Positions 47,361 to 57,137 of a DNA stretch of 64,000 nucleotides are shown here, piece after piece (the stretch's first letter is position 1; each line of letters begins with the position of its first letter). Source of the stretch: an uncultured Bacteroidales bacterium (GTDB lineage: Bacteria; Bacteroidota; Bacteroidia; Bacteroidales; UBA11471); contig CANQDQ010000009.1 of assembly GCA_947593515.1 (NCBI GenBank), positions 1 through 64,000 on the forward strand. Direction: 5' to 3'. The notes beneath the pieces were generated by a model, which worked only from the letters and a program-made list of their open reading frames with translations, was not told the origin of the DNA and did no database searches. The position numbers were made by a program, and so were the translations under genes.

Positions 47361-48134
47361 ATGAATCGTATCAACCGACTTTTTCAAGAGAAGAAAAAAG
47401 AGATTCTCTCCATTTATTTTTGTGCCGGACACCCGACGTTCGACGGCACGTGCGAAGTCATCAAAACGCTCGAAGCCAAAGGCGTGGACATGATAGAGAT
47501 AGGCATACCGTTCAGCGACCCGATGGCAGACGGTCCCGTGATACAGGAGGCTGCCACCCGCGCCCTGCGCAACGGCATGACCCTGCGCAAATTGTTCGGA
47601 CAGCTTGCCGACATACGCAGCGACGTGCACATTCCGTTGATACTCATGGGGTATCTGAATCCGATTTTGCAATACGGATTCGAGGCATTCTGCCGCTCCT
47701 GCCAAGCGTGCGGCATCGACGGCATCATCGTTCCCGACCTGCCGTTCCGTGAATATATGGAAAATTACAAGGCGACCGCCGACCGCTACGACCTGCGGCT
47801 CATCATGCTTATCACGCCTGAAACGAGCGAGGAGCGCATACGCCTCATCGACGCGCATACCGACGGATTCATCTACATGGTGTCGTCGGCTGCCATCACC
47901 GGTGCCCAAAAAGATTTCAATGCCCAAAAGCTGGCGTATTTCAAACGCATCGAAGCGATGCAGCTGCGCAATCCCCGCATGATAGGATTCGGCATTTCCA
48001 ACCGGCAGACGCACGAAGCGGCTTGCGCCCACGCCGCCGGCGCCATCATCGGCAGCAAATTCGTATCGCTGTTGCAAGAGGAGGGCAATGCCGGACGCGC
48101 TATCGACCGACTTTTGCGAGCGCTCCGAGAATAG
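47361..48134 (+). CDS. trpA: Tryptophan synthase alpha chain
   Basis: The 257-residue product has GVDMIEIGIPFSDPMADGPVIQEAATRAL (catalytic Glu and Asp) and the phosphate-binding GFGISNRQTHEAACAHAAGAIIGSKFV. It cleaves indole-glycerol phosphate to indole. It is the last gene of the operon and runs convergently into the DUF5106 gene with only 3 bases between stops, so no terminator fits there. Confidence 0.96.
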   Translation: MNRINRLFQEKKKEILSIYFCAGHPTFDGTCEVIKTLEAKGVDMIEIGIPFSDPMADGPVIQEAATRALRNGMTLRKLFGQLADIRSDVHIPLILMGYLNPILQYGFEAFCRSCQACGIDGIIVPDLPFREYMENYKATADRYDLRLIMLITPETSEERIRLIDAHTDGFIYMVSSAAITGAQKDFNAQKLAYFKRIEAMQLRNPRMIGFGISNRQTHEAACAHAAGAIIGSKFVSLLQEEGNAGRAIDRLLRALRE

Positions 48135-48137
48135 CCG

Positions 48138-49097
48138 CTACATACGAACACAGAAGCGGATTATGGCAGCGGGAGGCACATCTTTGAGCAGCACTTTTTT
48201 GTCGCTGTCGAGCAGATAGAGCGAAGGCATGGCGCGCAGCACATAACGTTCATCGCTGTCGATAACGCCGTCGGCATCGAAGCCCGCCGTCCAGTTTTCA
48301 GGTACGACAGCAAGATGTTGCAGCCATGACTCGCGTGCCGTATCGACGCACACCGCCAGCACCCGCAGACGTCCACCGGCGGTGCGCAAGGAAACATAAA
48401 CATCGTGCCGCAACTCGTCGATAGTTTCCTTGCAATGTTCGCAAGTCGGGTCGTAAAAGAGCAGCAAGATATATTCGCCCGTCGTACCGTAAAGGGTGTG
48501 CCGCTGTCCATCGGATGTTTCATAGGCGAAATCGGCTGCCGGCGTTCCTTCCCGATTTTTCCGAACGACCTCCAACTGCTGCTGCGGTCGTATCCGTTCG
48601 GATTTTTTCAATTGCTTCGAGCGCATTATTTCTTCGAGGAACCATGTATAACAGGTTTCGTTCAACATAGGAGAACCGGCGTCGTAAAGATATTGTTCCG
48701 CCAACTCGATCAACAGGCGGTAAGCAGCGGCATCGGCTTCCGCCCGACGCAAAAGATTTACGGCAGAGGCACGGCATACAGCGGTGTCAGCAAGAGGAAA
48801 CAGCGAAATGTAATTGACGAAATTCTGCTCCATGAAATCCCTGTCGCGACTGCGCGAAATATCCTTGAAATCCATCGCGTCCCAAAAATGCTCCACCACA
48901 TAAGCGGCGCGCGATTCGGGCGTCTGCAAGAGCACGGGCACTTCGGGCAAAGGCAGTTCTTTGGAAGTCGCCGGCTGAACGGTCTGCTGCCTCAAAAGGC
49001 TATCCGGAGTACACACATCGAACTCCGCTCCCACTGCACCGGCTGCCACCGTCCACAGCGTCAGGAATACAGTCATTACTTTTTTTGACATCATCAT
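48138..49097 (-). CDS. DUF5106 and thioredoxin-fold periplasmic protein
   Basis: The 319-residue product has a signal peptide (MMMSKKVMTVFLTLWTVAAGAVGA; any of the first three Met could start). The N-terminal half (VLLQTPESRAAYVVEHFWDAMDFKD...YISLFPLADTAV) fits DUF5106. The C-terminal half is a redoxin/thioredoxin-like domain with YDPTCEHCKETI, a CxxC active site. It is probably a periplasmic thiol oxidoreductase; partner unknown. It lies 37 bases after menD on the same strand and may be the last gene of that operon. Confidence 0.85.
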   Translation of the reverse strand: MMMSKKVMTVFLTLWTVAAGAVGAEFDVCTPDSLLRQQTVQPATSKELPLPEVPVLLQTPESRAAYVVEHFWDAMDFKDISRSRDRDFMEQNFVNYISLFPLADTAVCRASAVNLLRRAEADAAAYRLLIELAEQYLYDAGSPMLNETCYTWFLEEIMRSKQLKKSERIRPQQQLEVVRKNREGTPAADFAYETSDGQRHTLYGTTGEYILLLFYDPTCEHCKETIDELRHDVYVSLRTAGGRLRVLAVCVDTARESWLQHLAVVPENWTAGFDADGVIDSDERYVLRAMPSLYLLDSDKKVLLKDVPPAAIIRFCVRM

Positions 49098-49134
49098 ATC
49101 TCAAAAATTATATTTGTCTTTTCCTCGAACCTTT

Positions 49135-50817
49135 TTATCGGGAAAAATAGGCTTTCAATACTTCGGCATTGAGCAGGCGCGGCGTCTCAATGGCAAGAAT
49201 CGCGACCCGTCCGGTCTCCTGAAAGAAACGCGGCAGAAGATTGCGCAACGATACGGCATCGGCAGCCCGATAGAAATCAATTCCGTGTAGCCGCGCATAC
49301 CCTTCGACATCGACACGGCGAACAGTCTCAAAACAGGTTTCCGACTCGGAAAGTTCCGACACGCCTGCCAGCGTGCGGAATATGCCTCCGCTGCCGTTGC
49401 ATATCACGACGATGCGAAGATTCGGCGGCAGGTCGCCCGTCGCCAACGCAGCGGCATCGTACAGGAAACTCATATCGCCGATGATGCACACCGTCGGTCT
49501 GTTCGAGGCAATCGCCGCACCGACCGCCGTCGATAGCGAACCGTCAATGCCGCTCGTCCCGCGATTGCCGTCGGAACGGAAAACCTGCGGATACTCGAAC
49601 AGCTGCGCATAACGCACCGTCATTCCGTTGGAAAGCTGTACGGCGGCACCTGCCGGCAAGGCAGGCATCAGCAAGGAAAAAGCAGTGAAGTCGCTCCACG
49701 CAGCCGACGACAAAAAGGCGTCGTGGCGACGAGCCGCCTCCTCGCGCAAAGCCCGCCAAAGGTCGCGGTATTCGCACGCAGCCGGCTGCCAATATGGCGA
49801 TACGGCCGTGAAAAAATCGCTCGGAGCAAGACGGATATGGCGGGTAAGCGACTGCATCGTATCGACGATATGTCCGTCCGTATCGAGGCGCCAGTGTTCC
49901 TCCGGTCGGTTTTCGCGCAAGAAACGTTTGAGCCGGCGCGATACCGGCGCACCGCCGAACGTAATAAGAATATCGGGGCGATACTCCGCCAGTCGGTCGG
50001 CGGGCATGACGGAGAGTACACGGTCTATAGTAGGAATGGCTTCGGCAACCGGCAGATTGGCAAGGCTTTCCGTCAGCAGTACAACTTGCGGGAATGCCGC
50101 CACACGTGTCAAAAGCGAAGCGAGCGCAGCATCGGGCACAGCAAAAGAAGCGACTATCAAAACCCGCTTTCCCGACGAAAGCATCGCCGCCAAACGGCGG
50201 GCTTCGGCATCGGGCAGTGTCGATGCCACCGGCACGGTTTCTATCATGCGTTCCGGCATCGGATAAGCCTTTATCCCGTAAAGCGGTTCGCGAAAAGGCA
50301 CGTCGAGATGCACAGGTCCTTGCGGCGAAGCCAGCGCAGTGTTGAGCGCCTCATTGACAAGGCGGTTGGCATACCACTGTTCGTCGGCACACGAAAGTTC
50401 GGCAGGCAGGCGGTATGAGGCTTTGACAAACGGCGCAAGGGCGGCATACTGCCGTATGGTCTGGCTGTCGTCTTGGTCGATCCACTCCTCCGGACGGTCG
50501 GCAGAGATAACAATCAACGGCAGATGCTGGTAAAAAGCCTCCACCACCGCCGGCGCATAATTGAGCAGCGCCGTGCCCGACGTGCAGACAAGGGCAACCG
50601 CCTCGCCCGACTGCTGCGCCATGCCCACCGCCATATAGGCGGCGACCCGTTCGTCGAGAACGACGCGGCAGGATAGCTCACGGCGGCGTGTCAAAGAGAT
50701 TATCAACGGAGCATTGCGGGAGCCGGGTGAAAGCAAAACGCGGCGCACACCTTTCCGCACCAACAGCTCCGTCAAAATCTTGGCGGTTTCTTTTTCGGAA
50801 TAGAGATTATCGTTCAT
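49135..50817 (-). CDS. menD: SEPHCHC synthase (menaquinone biosynthesis)
   Basis: Start ATG 50817 gives 560 residues beginning MNDNLYSEKETAKIL. Thiamine-diphosphate enzyme features are LLSPGSRNAPLIISL, VCTSGTALLNYAPAVVEAFYQHLPLIVISADRPEEW and the ThDP/Mg site IGDMSFLYDAAAL. It condenses isochorismate with 2-oxoglutarate. The start lies inside the end of menF (11-base overlap). Confidence 0.95.
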   Translation of the reverse strand: MNDNLYSEKETAKILTELLVRKGVRRVLLSPGSRNAPLIISLTRRRELSCRVVLDERVAAYMAVGMAQQSGEAVALVCTSGTALLNYAPAVVEAFYQHLPLIVISADRPEEWIDQDDSQTIRQYAALAPFVKASYRLPAELSCADEQWYANRLVNEALNTALASPQGPVHLDVPFREPLYGIKAYPMPERMIETVPVASTLPDAEARRLAAMLSSGKRVLIVASFAVPDAALASLLTRVAAFPQVVLLTESLANLPVAEAIPTIDRVLSVMPADRLAEYRPDILITFGGAPVSRRLKRFLRENRPEEHWRLDTDGHIVDTMQSLTRHIRLAPSDFFTAVSPYWQPAACEYRDLWRALREEAARRHDAFLSSAAWSDFTAFSLLMPALPAGAAVQLSNGMTVRYAQLFEYPQVFRSDGNRGTSGIDGSLSTAVGAAIASNRPTVCIIGDMSFLYDAAALATGDLPPNLRIVVICNGSGGIFRTLAGVSELSESETCFETVRRVDVEGYARLHGIDFYRAADAVSLRNLLPRFFQETGRVAILAIETPRLLNAEVLKAYFSR

Positions 50818-51907
50818 CGTCGGTCTGTACACATTGTTTCACCACACGAAGCAGCGGCTCCGCTTTGAGAGATGTTTCGTTCCACTCCGAGCGGGCATTG
50901 CTGCGGGCGGTAAGTCCTCCGCCCGTATGTATATCGATGCGGTCGGCATAGAGTTCCATCGAACGCAAATTTACAAATAAATCGTATTCGCCCGTACCGT
51001 CGAACACGCCCAAATATCCGGCATAGCAGCGACGGCTGTTTTTTTCTGTTTCGGCAATGGCGCGCAACGCCGCTTCGCGCGGACAGCCGCCCACCGCCGG
51101 CGTCGGGTGTAATCGCCGCACCAGCGCATCTGCCGCCTCATCGGGGCAAGAGGTCGAAACACTCAATCGCGTGGAAAGGTGGCGCACATTGCCCGCCACA
51201 CAATCTTCCACGTCTCCGACACGCACATCGCCTGCGACCGTCTGCCGAAAAACCTCGCGTATATAATCGGTAACGAGCTGCTGCTCCTCGCGCTCTTTTT
51301 CGCCCCACGCCGACGGGTCGCCGCACCGCTTAGTGGCAGCCACCGAACAGGCGGAAAGGGTATTGCCCCGCCGTTGCAAAAAGAGTTCGGGCGATGCACC
51401 CAGCCACAACGTCGTGCCGGGCAGGTAAAAGAGAAAAACAAAAGCGTCGGGAAATGCCTCGCACATCGCATCGAACAGCACCGCCACCCGCTGCTGCGGC
51501 GCACAGGGAACCGAAATAACCCGCGATAAAACGACTTTCTGCAAATCGCCCCGCCGCAAGGAGGCTATCAACCGACCGGCTTGCCGCTCGTAAACCGTCC
51601 GCGAGACAGCCGACAAAGCCGGTGCCGACGGCAGTGCCGCCGACGGACGGGCTGAAAGCGAGTCCCAGCCGCAGGCATCATCGAGCGTCATTTCCGCAGC
51701 AATGAAACAGGCAGGCAATTCCGTATCGTCGAAAGGGTGTACAAAAAAGCCGCGCCGGCGGGACAACGCAGACAAAGAAACGTCTGCCGGCTTCACGCCG
51801 GAGAGCTGCGCGCCAAACTCGGGCTGCCCGCCGCCCTGCCGGCGGCAAGCATAGAAAAGCGCTCCTTTGTCGAGGCACAACCGTATGGCGTCTTGCAATG
51901 ATTTCAT
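50807..51907 (-). CDS. menF: Isochorismate synthase
   Basis: Start ATG 51907 gives 366 residues beginning MKSLQDAIRLCLDKGALFYA. The chorismate-binding enzyme signatures are LWLGASPELFLQRRGNTLSACSVAATKRCGD, VRHLSTRLSV, LHPTPAVGGCPREAAL and the C-terminal IDIHTGGGLTARSNARSEWNET. It isomerises chorismate to isochorismate, the first committed step of menaquinone synthesis, and thus competes with TrpE for chorismate. It follows rimO by 37 bases. Confidence 0.94.
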   Translation of the reverse strand: MKSLQDAIRLCLDKGALFYACRRQGGGQPEFGAQLSGVKPADVSLSALSRRRGFFVHPFDDTELPACFIAAEMTLDDACGWDSLSARPSAALPSAPALSAVSRTVYERQAGRLIASLRRGDLQKVVLSRVISVPCAPQQRVAVLFDAMCEAFPDAFVFLFYLPGTTLWLGASPELFLQRRGNTLSACSVAATKRCGDPSAWGEKEREEQQLVTDYIREVFRQTVAGDVRVGDVEDCVAGNVRHLSTRLSVSTSCPDEAADALVRRLHPTPAVGGCPREAALRAIAETEKNSRRCYAGYLGVFDGTGEYDLFVNLRSMELYADRIDIHTGGGLTARSNARSEWNETSLKAEPLLRVVKQCVQTDDER

Positions 51908-51944
51908 TTCTGAAAATTTGAGGCTCGCCGCCCGATTTCCGAAA

Positions 51945-53240
51945 TTACTCGGCGACGGCGAAAAGTTCAAAAGGCTGCGCCGATGTGATGCGCACCGTAT
52001 AAAACTCACCGACCGTCAGGGCGCGTGTTTTTTCGACCAATACTTCGGGATCGACTTCGGGCGAATCGTACTGCGTGCGCCCCACATAATAGTCCGGCTC
52101 CTCGCGGTCGATAACGACCTGCATACGGCTGCCCGCCTTCGAGGCGGCGACATCGGCGGCAACCGCTTCCTGCGCCTCCATAAGGAGGTCGAGGCGCCGC
52201 TGCTTTTCGTCGGCGGGGACATCGTCGGCATAGTGCTGCGCCGAATAAGTGCCCTCCTCTTCGGAATAGGCGAACGCCCCCATGCGCTCGAAACGGGCTT
52301 CGCGCACGAAACGGAGCAGTTCGTCGAAAGCCTCCTCCGTCTCCCCGCAAAAGCCCACCATGAACGTGGTGCGCAGGTGTATGCCGGGCACTTCGTGGCG
52401 AATGCGTTCCAACAACGCTTCCGTTTCTTTGCGGGTGATGTGGCGGCGCATACGGTGCAGCACGCCGTCGTCGATGTGCTGCAAGGCGATGTCGAGGTAT
52501 TTGCAGATGTTGTCGTGGCGCGCCATAACGGGCAGCAAATCGAGCGGAAAATGGTCGGGATAAGCGTAATGCAGCCGCAGCCACTTCACGCCGCAAACGG
52601 AAGCGATGCGCTCCACCAATTCGGCAATGCGGTATTCGCCGTAAAGGTCTTTGCCGTAATAGGTAAGGTCTTGGGCGATAAGCTGAAACTCCTTGACGCC
52701 CTGCGCCGCCAGCGTCTCGACTTCGGCGACGATTTCGTCCATCGGGCGGGAAACGTAATGCCCCGTAATGAGAGGTATAGCACAATAGGCGCACATACGG
52801 TCGCACCCTTCGGCAATTTTTATGTAGGCATAGTGCGGCGGGGTGGTCAGTTCGCGCTGCAAGCGAAACTCGTCGCGGTAGGCTTTGCCCAATTCTTCAA
52901 GCAGACGGGGATAATCGAATTTGCCGTAAAACTTATCGACTTCGGGAATTTCGCCCGCCAGCTCCTCCATGTAACGCTGCGAGAGGCAGCCCATGACATA
53001 GAGACGGCGAATCCGGCGCTGCTTCTTCGCCTGCGCAAAAGTGAGTATCATCTCGATGGATTCTTCTTTGGCATCGCCGATGAATCCGCAGGTGTTGATG
53101 ACGACGATTTCGCCCTTGACTTCGGCGGCATCGTGGTACACTTCGTAACCGGCGGCACGGAACTGCTTCATCAGCCGTTCCGAATCGACCAAATTTTTGG
53201 AGCACCCGAGCGTGATGACGTCGATACGATTTTTGACCAT
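51945..53240 (-). CDS. rimO: Ribosomal protein S12 methylthiotransferase
   Basis: Start ATG 53240 gives 431 residues. The N-terminal MTTase domain has VITLGCSKNLVDSERLMKQF and INTCGFIGDAKEESIE, which favour RimO over MiaB. The radical SAM motif is EGCDRMCAYCAIPLITGHYVSRP, and a TRAM-like domain ends the chain. It methylthiolates Asp of S12. A longer open frame extending into ftsY was rejected. It starts 4 bases after the ftsY stop. Confidence 0.95.
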   Translation of the reverse strand: MVKNRIDVITLGCSKNLVDSERLMKQFRAAGYEVYHDAAEVKGEIVVINTCGFIGDAKEESIEMILTFAQAKKQRRIRRLYVMGCLSQRYMEELAGEIPEVDKFYGKFDYPRLLEELGKAYRDEFRLQRELTTPPHYAYIKIAEGCDRMCAYCAIPLITGHYVSRPMDEIVAEVETLAAQGVKEFQLIAQDLTYYGKDLYGEYRIAELVERIASVCGVKWLRLHYAYPDHFPLDLLPVMARHDNICKYLDIALQHIDDGVLHRMRRHITRKETEALLERIRHEVPGIHLRTTFMVGFCGETEEAFDELLRFVREARFERMGAFAYSEEEGTYSAQHYADDVPADEKQRRLDLLMEAQEAVAADVAASKAGSRMQVVIDREEPDYYVGRTQYDSPEVDPEVLVEKTRALTVGEFYTVRITSAQPFELFAVAE

Positions 53241-53244
53241 CGGG

Positions 53245-54204
53245 TTAATTTTCGCTGAACAACGATTCGACAAACTCGCGGCGGCGGAAAGGCTGCAAGT
53301 CTTCCATGCCTTCGCCGAGCCCGATGTATTTGACCGGCGTTTTGAACTGGTCGGATATGCCGATGACGACGCCGCCCTTGGCGGTGCCGTCGAGTTTGGT
53401 GATAGCGAGGGCATTGACTTCGGTGGCGGCGGTAAACTGCCGAGCCTGCTCGAAAGCGTTTTGCCCCGTCGAGCCGTCGAGCACAAGCAGCACCTCCTGC
53501 GGCGCACCGGGCACGACTTTATCCATGACTTTTTTGATTTTCGTGAGTTCGTTCATCAGTCCGATTTTGTTATGCAGACGTCCGGCGGTGTCGATAATCA
53601 CCACATCGGCGCCGGCAGCTTTTGCCGCACTGAGGGTATCGAAAGCGACCGACGCGGGATCGGCGCCCATTTTCTGCTTGACGACGGGCACTCCCACCCG
53701 TTCGCCCCAAATGACAATCTGCTCTACGGCGGCGGCGCGGAAAGTGTCGGCAGCGCCGAGATACACTTTCAATCCGTTTTTCTTGTACTGGTAAGCGAGT
53801 TTTCCGATGGTGGTGGTTTTTCCCACGCCGTTCACGCCGACGACCATGATGACGTATGGGGTCGCAACATTCTGCGGTACAACGAAATCGGTATCGTCGC
53901 CCGTATGGTTTTCGGCCAGCAGCGCCACGATTTCTTCGCGAAGGATATTTTTCAATTCGCCGGTCGAGAGATATTTGTCACGTGCCACGCGGCGTTCTAT
54001 GCGGTCGATGATGCGCAGCGTGGTTTCGACGCCCACGTCGGAGGTAATCAATATCTCTTCGAGGTCGTCGAGCACGGTGTCATCGACGGTGGATTTGCCG
54101 GCGACCGCACGGGTGATTTTCGTGAACATTCCCTCTTTGGTCTTTGCCAGCCCTTTGTCGAGCGTCTCTTTTTTTTCTTTCTGGAAGAAATCGAAAAATC
54201 CCAT
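53245..54204 (-). CDS. ftsY: Signal recognition particle receptor
   Basis: A 319-residue SRP GTPase with a short N-domain extension. GTPase motifs are VVGVNGVGKTTTIGKLAY (G1), DTFRAAAVEQ, VIIDTAGRLHNK (G3) and ITKLDGTAKGGVVIG (G4). It docks ribosome-SRP complexes at the inner membrane. It lies in the same operon as the upstream pbp1A-like gene (39-base gap) and rimO. Confidence 0.96.
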   Translation of the reverse strand: MGFFDFFQKEKKETLDKGLAKTKEGMFTKITRAVAGKSTVDDTVLDDLEEILITSDVGVETTLRIIDRIERRVARDKYLSTGELKNILREEIVALLAENHTGDDTDFVVPQNVATPYVIMVVGVNGVGKTTTIGKLAYQYKKNGLKVYLGAADTFRAAAVEQIVIWGERVGVPVVKQKMGADPASVAFDTLSAAKAAGADVVIIDTAGRLHNKIGLMNELTKIKKVMDKVVPGAPQEVLLVLDGSTGQNAFEQARQFTAATEVNALAITKLDGTAKGGVVIGISDQFKTPVKYIGLGEGMEDLQPFRRREFVESLFSEN

Positions 54205-54243
54205 ATATCTCTGTTGTTTTAGCGAATTATAAGATTCTGTTTT

Positions 54244-56676
54244 TTAATCGAATATACCTTCGATAGCCTCTTCCTCGATATTTATCGGAGGCACCGGTTT
54301 CCCTGCATTGTCGGGCAGTTTGGCGGCGTCTCTTCCGCACGGGAGGAAAATCACGGAATCGACGGCAAAAGTATCTGCCGGCGTGTACAGCAAAGTGCTG
54401 TCGGCATATACTTTCTGTATGTAGTGCGCATAGATGGGGAGTGCGGTATTGGCGCCCTGCCCGTCGGCAATCTGGTCGAAATGTATCGAACGCTCTTCGC
54501 CGCCGACCCATACGCCGGTTACCAAAGCGGGGGTGAATCCCATGAACCAACCGTCGGAATTGTTGTTGGTCGTTCCGGTTTTTCCGCCCATCTGCGCATC
54601 GATTTTATAACGGAAACGCAGGCGTATGCCGGTGCCTTTGTCGATGACATCGCACAGCATGGGGAGCATTTTCAGGTAGGTCGATTCGCTGAACACTTCG
54701 GAAATTTGCGGCACGAAATCGGCAACGACGTTTCCGTAACGGTCTTCGATGCGGGAAACGTAAATGGGATCTGCCCGCAACCCGTAATTGGAAAATGCCG
54801 TATAGGCGGTAACCATCTCTTCGACGGAAACGTCGGCGACACCGAGACAGAGGGAAATGACGGGGTCTATCTGTCCGTGTATGCCGAACGAGTTCATCAA
54901 CTGTACCAGCGACTGCGGCGAAAGGCGATTCATCAGGTAAGCCGAAATCCAGTTGTTCGACTTGGAGAGCGCCCAGCGCAACGTTACGTTCTCGCCCACC
55001 CGTTCGGACGAGGCATTTCGGGGCGACCACACTTCGCCGCTCGCGCGGTCGAAGATGTTGGGCTGTACATTGGGGGCGAGGTCGCAGGGCGAATAGCCCT
55101 CCTCCATCGCCAGCGTGTAGAGGAACGGTTTTATCGTAGAGCCGACCTGCCGCCGTCCGCCCGACACCATATCGTACTTGAAGTTGCGGAAGTCGATGCC
55201 GCCCACATAGGCTTTGACATGCCCGTTACGGCTGTCGACAGACATGAATCCGGTGCGCAGCAGCGTCTTGCAGTAGCGTATGGAATCGAGAGGGGTCATG
55301 ACCGTATCGATGGGTCCGCTCCACGAAAAGAGGCGCATCGGCACGGGGGTAGCGAATGCGGCATCGATTTCGTCGCTGCCCGCTCCGCTTTGTTTCATGG
55401 TGCGATAGCGGTCGCTCTGCTCTTTGGCGCGCCTCATGATATCTGTCACCTCTTCGGGCGAGAGGTCTTTGGAGAAGGGGGCATACCTTTTGCCGCGTTT
55501 TTCGTTCTCGAAGCGGGGCTGTATATATCCGCCCAGATATTCGGCGACTGCCTCTTCGGCATACCGCTGCATGCGGGAGTCGAGGGTCGTATAGATTTTC
55601 AGACCGTCGGTATAGATATTGTAGGACGAGCCGTCGGTTTTGCGGTTTTTGCGGCACCAGCCGTAAAGGGGATTCGTCGCCCACGCAATGGAGTCGTCGA
55701 TATACTGTTGCCGCTGCCAGCCGCGATAGTTGCGTCTATCGGGCTTATTCGCCATCATAATCAACCGGATATGTTCGCGAAAATAAGGGGCGACACCCGT
55801 TTCGTGATTGACGCGGTGGAAGCGGGTCGTTATAGGCAGTCTTTTGAGGGAGTCGCACTCGAACGTCGTCAGGTAACCGGCTTTGCACATCTGGTCGAGT
55901 ACGGTATTGCGCCGTTCCAGCGAGCGGTCGGGATAGAGTATCGGATTATACACGCGGGGGTTCTTGCACATTCCCACCAACACGGCAGCCTCCTCCACTT
56001 TCAGATTCTTCGGTTCGGTATCGAAATAAATGTTTGCCGCCGACTGCAAGCCTACGGCCTCGAACAGGAAATCGAATTTGTTGAGATACATATTCACGAT
56101 TTCCTCTTTCGTGTAGAAATGTTCCAGCTGCACGGCGATAACCCACTCGATGGGCTTTTGGAAAAGGCGTTCCTTCACATTGCCTGCCGTCGGCGAATAG
56201 AGCAGCTTTGCCAACTGCTGGGTGATGGTGCTGCCGCCGCCCGCGCTTTTCTGACCCAAAAATCCGCGCTTCACAATGGCGCGCACGAGCGCCTTGAAGT
56301 CGATGCCCGAATGTTCGTAGAAACGGACGTCTTCGGTGGCAAGCAGGGCGTCGATCATCGTTTGGGATATTTGGTCGTAATCGATGGATATGCGATTGCC
56401 CTGCGCCAAATAGAAACGGCCTATCGGCTGCATATCGGCGGAATAGATTTCCGAAGCCAGCTTGTCTTTCGGATTTTGCAGCTCCTCTATGGGGGGCATA
56501 TACCCGATATGCCCTTCGGCGATGGCATAAAAGAGCCACCACACGCCGCCGGCAGCCAGCACCAGCAGCGTCCACAACGAAAGAACAATCCAGAGGGTAA
56601 TGTCCCGCTTCGGCTTCGCAGGGTGGTCGGATTCAGTCGGAGCATTCTTTTTTTTCGACGAAAACAAAGCGCACAT
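54244..56676 (-). CDS. Class A penicillin-binding protein (PBP1A-type)
   Basis: This 810-residue bifunctional enzyme has a cytoplasmic basic tail, a TM anchor (ITLWIVLSLWTLLVLAAGGVWWLFY), and a GT51 glycosyltransferase domain (ATEDVRFYEHSGIDFKA, GGSTITQQLAKLLY). The transpeptidase domain has SxxK (QVGSTIKPFLY), SxN (LSKSNNWIS) and KTG (MGGKTGTTNN). It polymerises and crosslinks peptidoglycan in the periplasm. A minus-strand TACCTTTG lies 70 bases upstream. It leads the series to ftsY, rimO, menF and menD. Confidence 0.95.
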   Translation of the reverse strand: MCALFSSKKKNAPTESDHPAKPKRDITLWIVLSLWTLLVLAAGGVWWLFYAIAEGHIGYMPPIEELQNPKDKLASEIYSADMQPIGRFYLAQGNRISIDYDQISQTMIDALLATEDVRFYEHSGIDFKALVRAIVKRGFLGQKSAGGGSTITQQLAKLLYSPTAGNVKERLFQKPIEWVIAVQLEHFYTKEEIVNMYLNKFDFLFEAVGLQSAANIYFDTEPKNLKVEEAAVLVGMCKNPRVYNPILYPDRSLERRNTVLDQMCKAGYLTTFECDSLKRLPITTRFHRVNHETGVAPYFREHIRLIMMANKPDRRNYRGWQRQQYIDDSIAWATNPLYGWCRKNRKTDGSSYNIYTDGLKIYTTLDSRMQRYAEEAVAEYLGGYIQPRFENEKRGKRYAPFSKDLSPEEVTDIMRRAKEQSDRYRTMKQSGAGSDEIDAAFATPVPMRLFSWSGPIDTVMTPLDSIRYCKTLLRTGFMSVDSRNGHVKAYVGGIDFRNFKYDMVSGGRRQVGSTIKPFLYTLAMEEGYSPCDLAPNVQPNIFDRASGEVWSPRNASSERVGENVTLRWALSKSNNWISAYLMNRLSPQSLVQLMNSFGIHGQIDPVISLCLGVADVSVEEMVTAYTAFSNYGLRADPIYVSRIEDRYGNVVADFVPQISEVFSESTYLKMLPMLCDVIDKGTGIRLRFRYKIDAQMGGKTGTTNNNSDGWFMGFTPALVTGVWVGGEERSIHFDQIADGQGANTALPIYAHYIQKVYADSTLLYTPADTFAVDSVIFLPCGRDAAKLPDNAGKPVPPINIEEEAIEGIFD

Positions 56677-56746
56677 ATATCGTCATGAAAAATATTCGAC
56701 AAATTTTTGCGGAACGACACGGCTCGCCGCCGTGCACATTCCGCTT

Positions 56747-56754
56747 CAAAGGTA
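56747..56754 (-). promoter_or_regulatory. -7 element of the PBP1A-type gene
   Basis: Minus-strand TACCTTTG fits TAnnTTTG. The -33 element is not clear. A small CACGGC/GCCGTG dyad lies in the leader between it and the start codon. Confidence 0.5.
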
Positions 56755-57065
56755 ATGCAAATTTTTCATATCCGCCACTTTTCGGGGATAAGAATTTCCC
56801 TGTCCCGAAAAAAAATTCGGCATTTGTCCATACCGAAAACTCTGCCGTTGAATTTTTATACATTATTATATATAGGTATGTACGAGAGAGTTGGCTCTTT
56901 TGCTCTTGCTCCCGTCTGTTTTCCGGCGATTTTCCCGAAAAAAAGAGGTGTTCCGTCTGAAAAAAAGAAGATTACAGGAAGTTTGTTTTTCGGGAGCCGC
57001 CGCAGATTTTTCGGTCGATAGAATTTTAACATTTACGTAAATTACTTATATTTAGCAATTTACAC

Positions 57066-57075
57066 GGGGGGGGGG
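57066..57075 (+). repeat. Homopolymeric tract of ten G
   Basis: Ten consecutive G residues sit in an otherwise AT-rich region, 63 bases upstream of the fimbrial -7 box and just after a second -7-like sequence (TATATTTA, 57047-57054). Such tracts can change length by slipped-strand mispairing. Confidence 0.85.
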
Positions 57076-57137
57076 ATTTTTCAGTTTTTTTTCAAAAAAA
57101 ATTTCGTTTTTTGCGTACAACTTTGTAATTTCTATAT

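Noticed and set aside
48132-48140. Terminator between trpA and the DUF5106 gene
   Set aside because: Only 3 bases separate the stop codons and no hairpin with a T run is visible there.
53241-53507. 89-codon N-terminal extension of rimO
   Set aside because: It lies inside ftsY and has a low-complexity composition; the standard RimO N-terminus starts at 53240.
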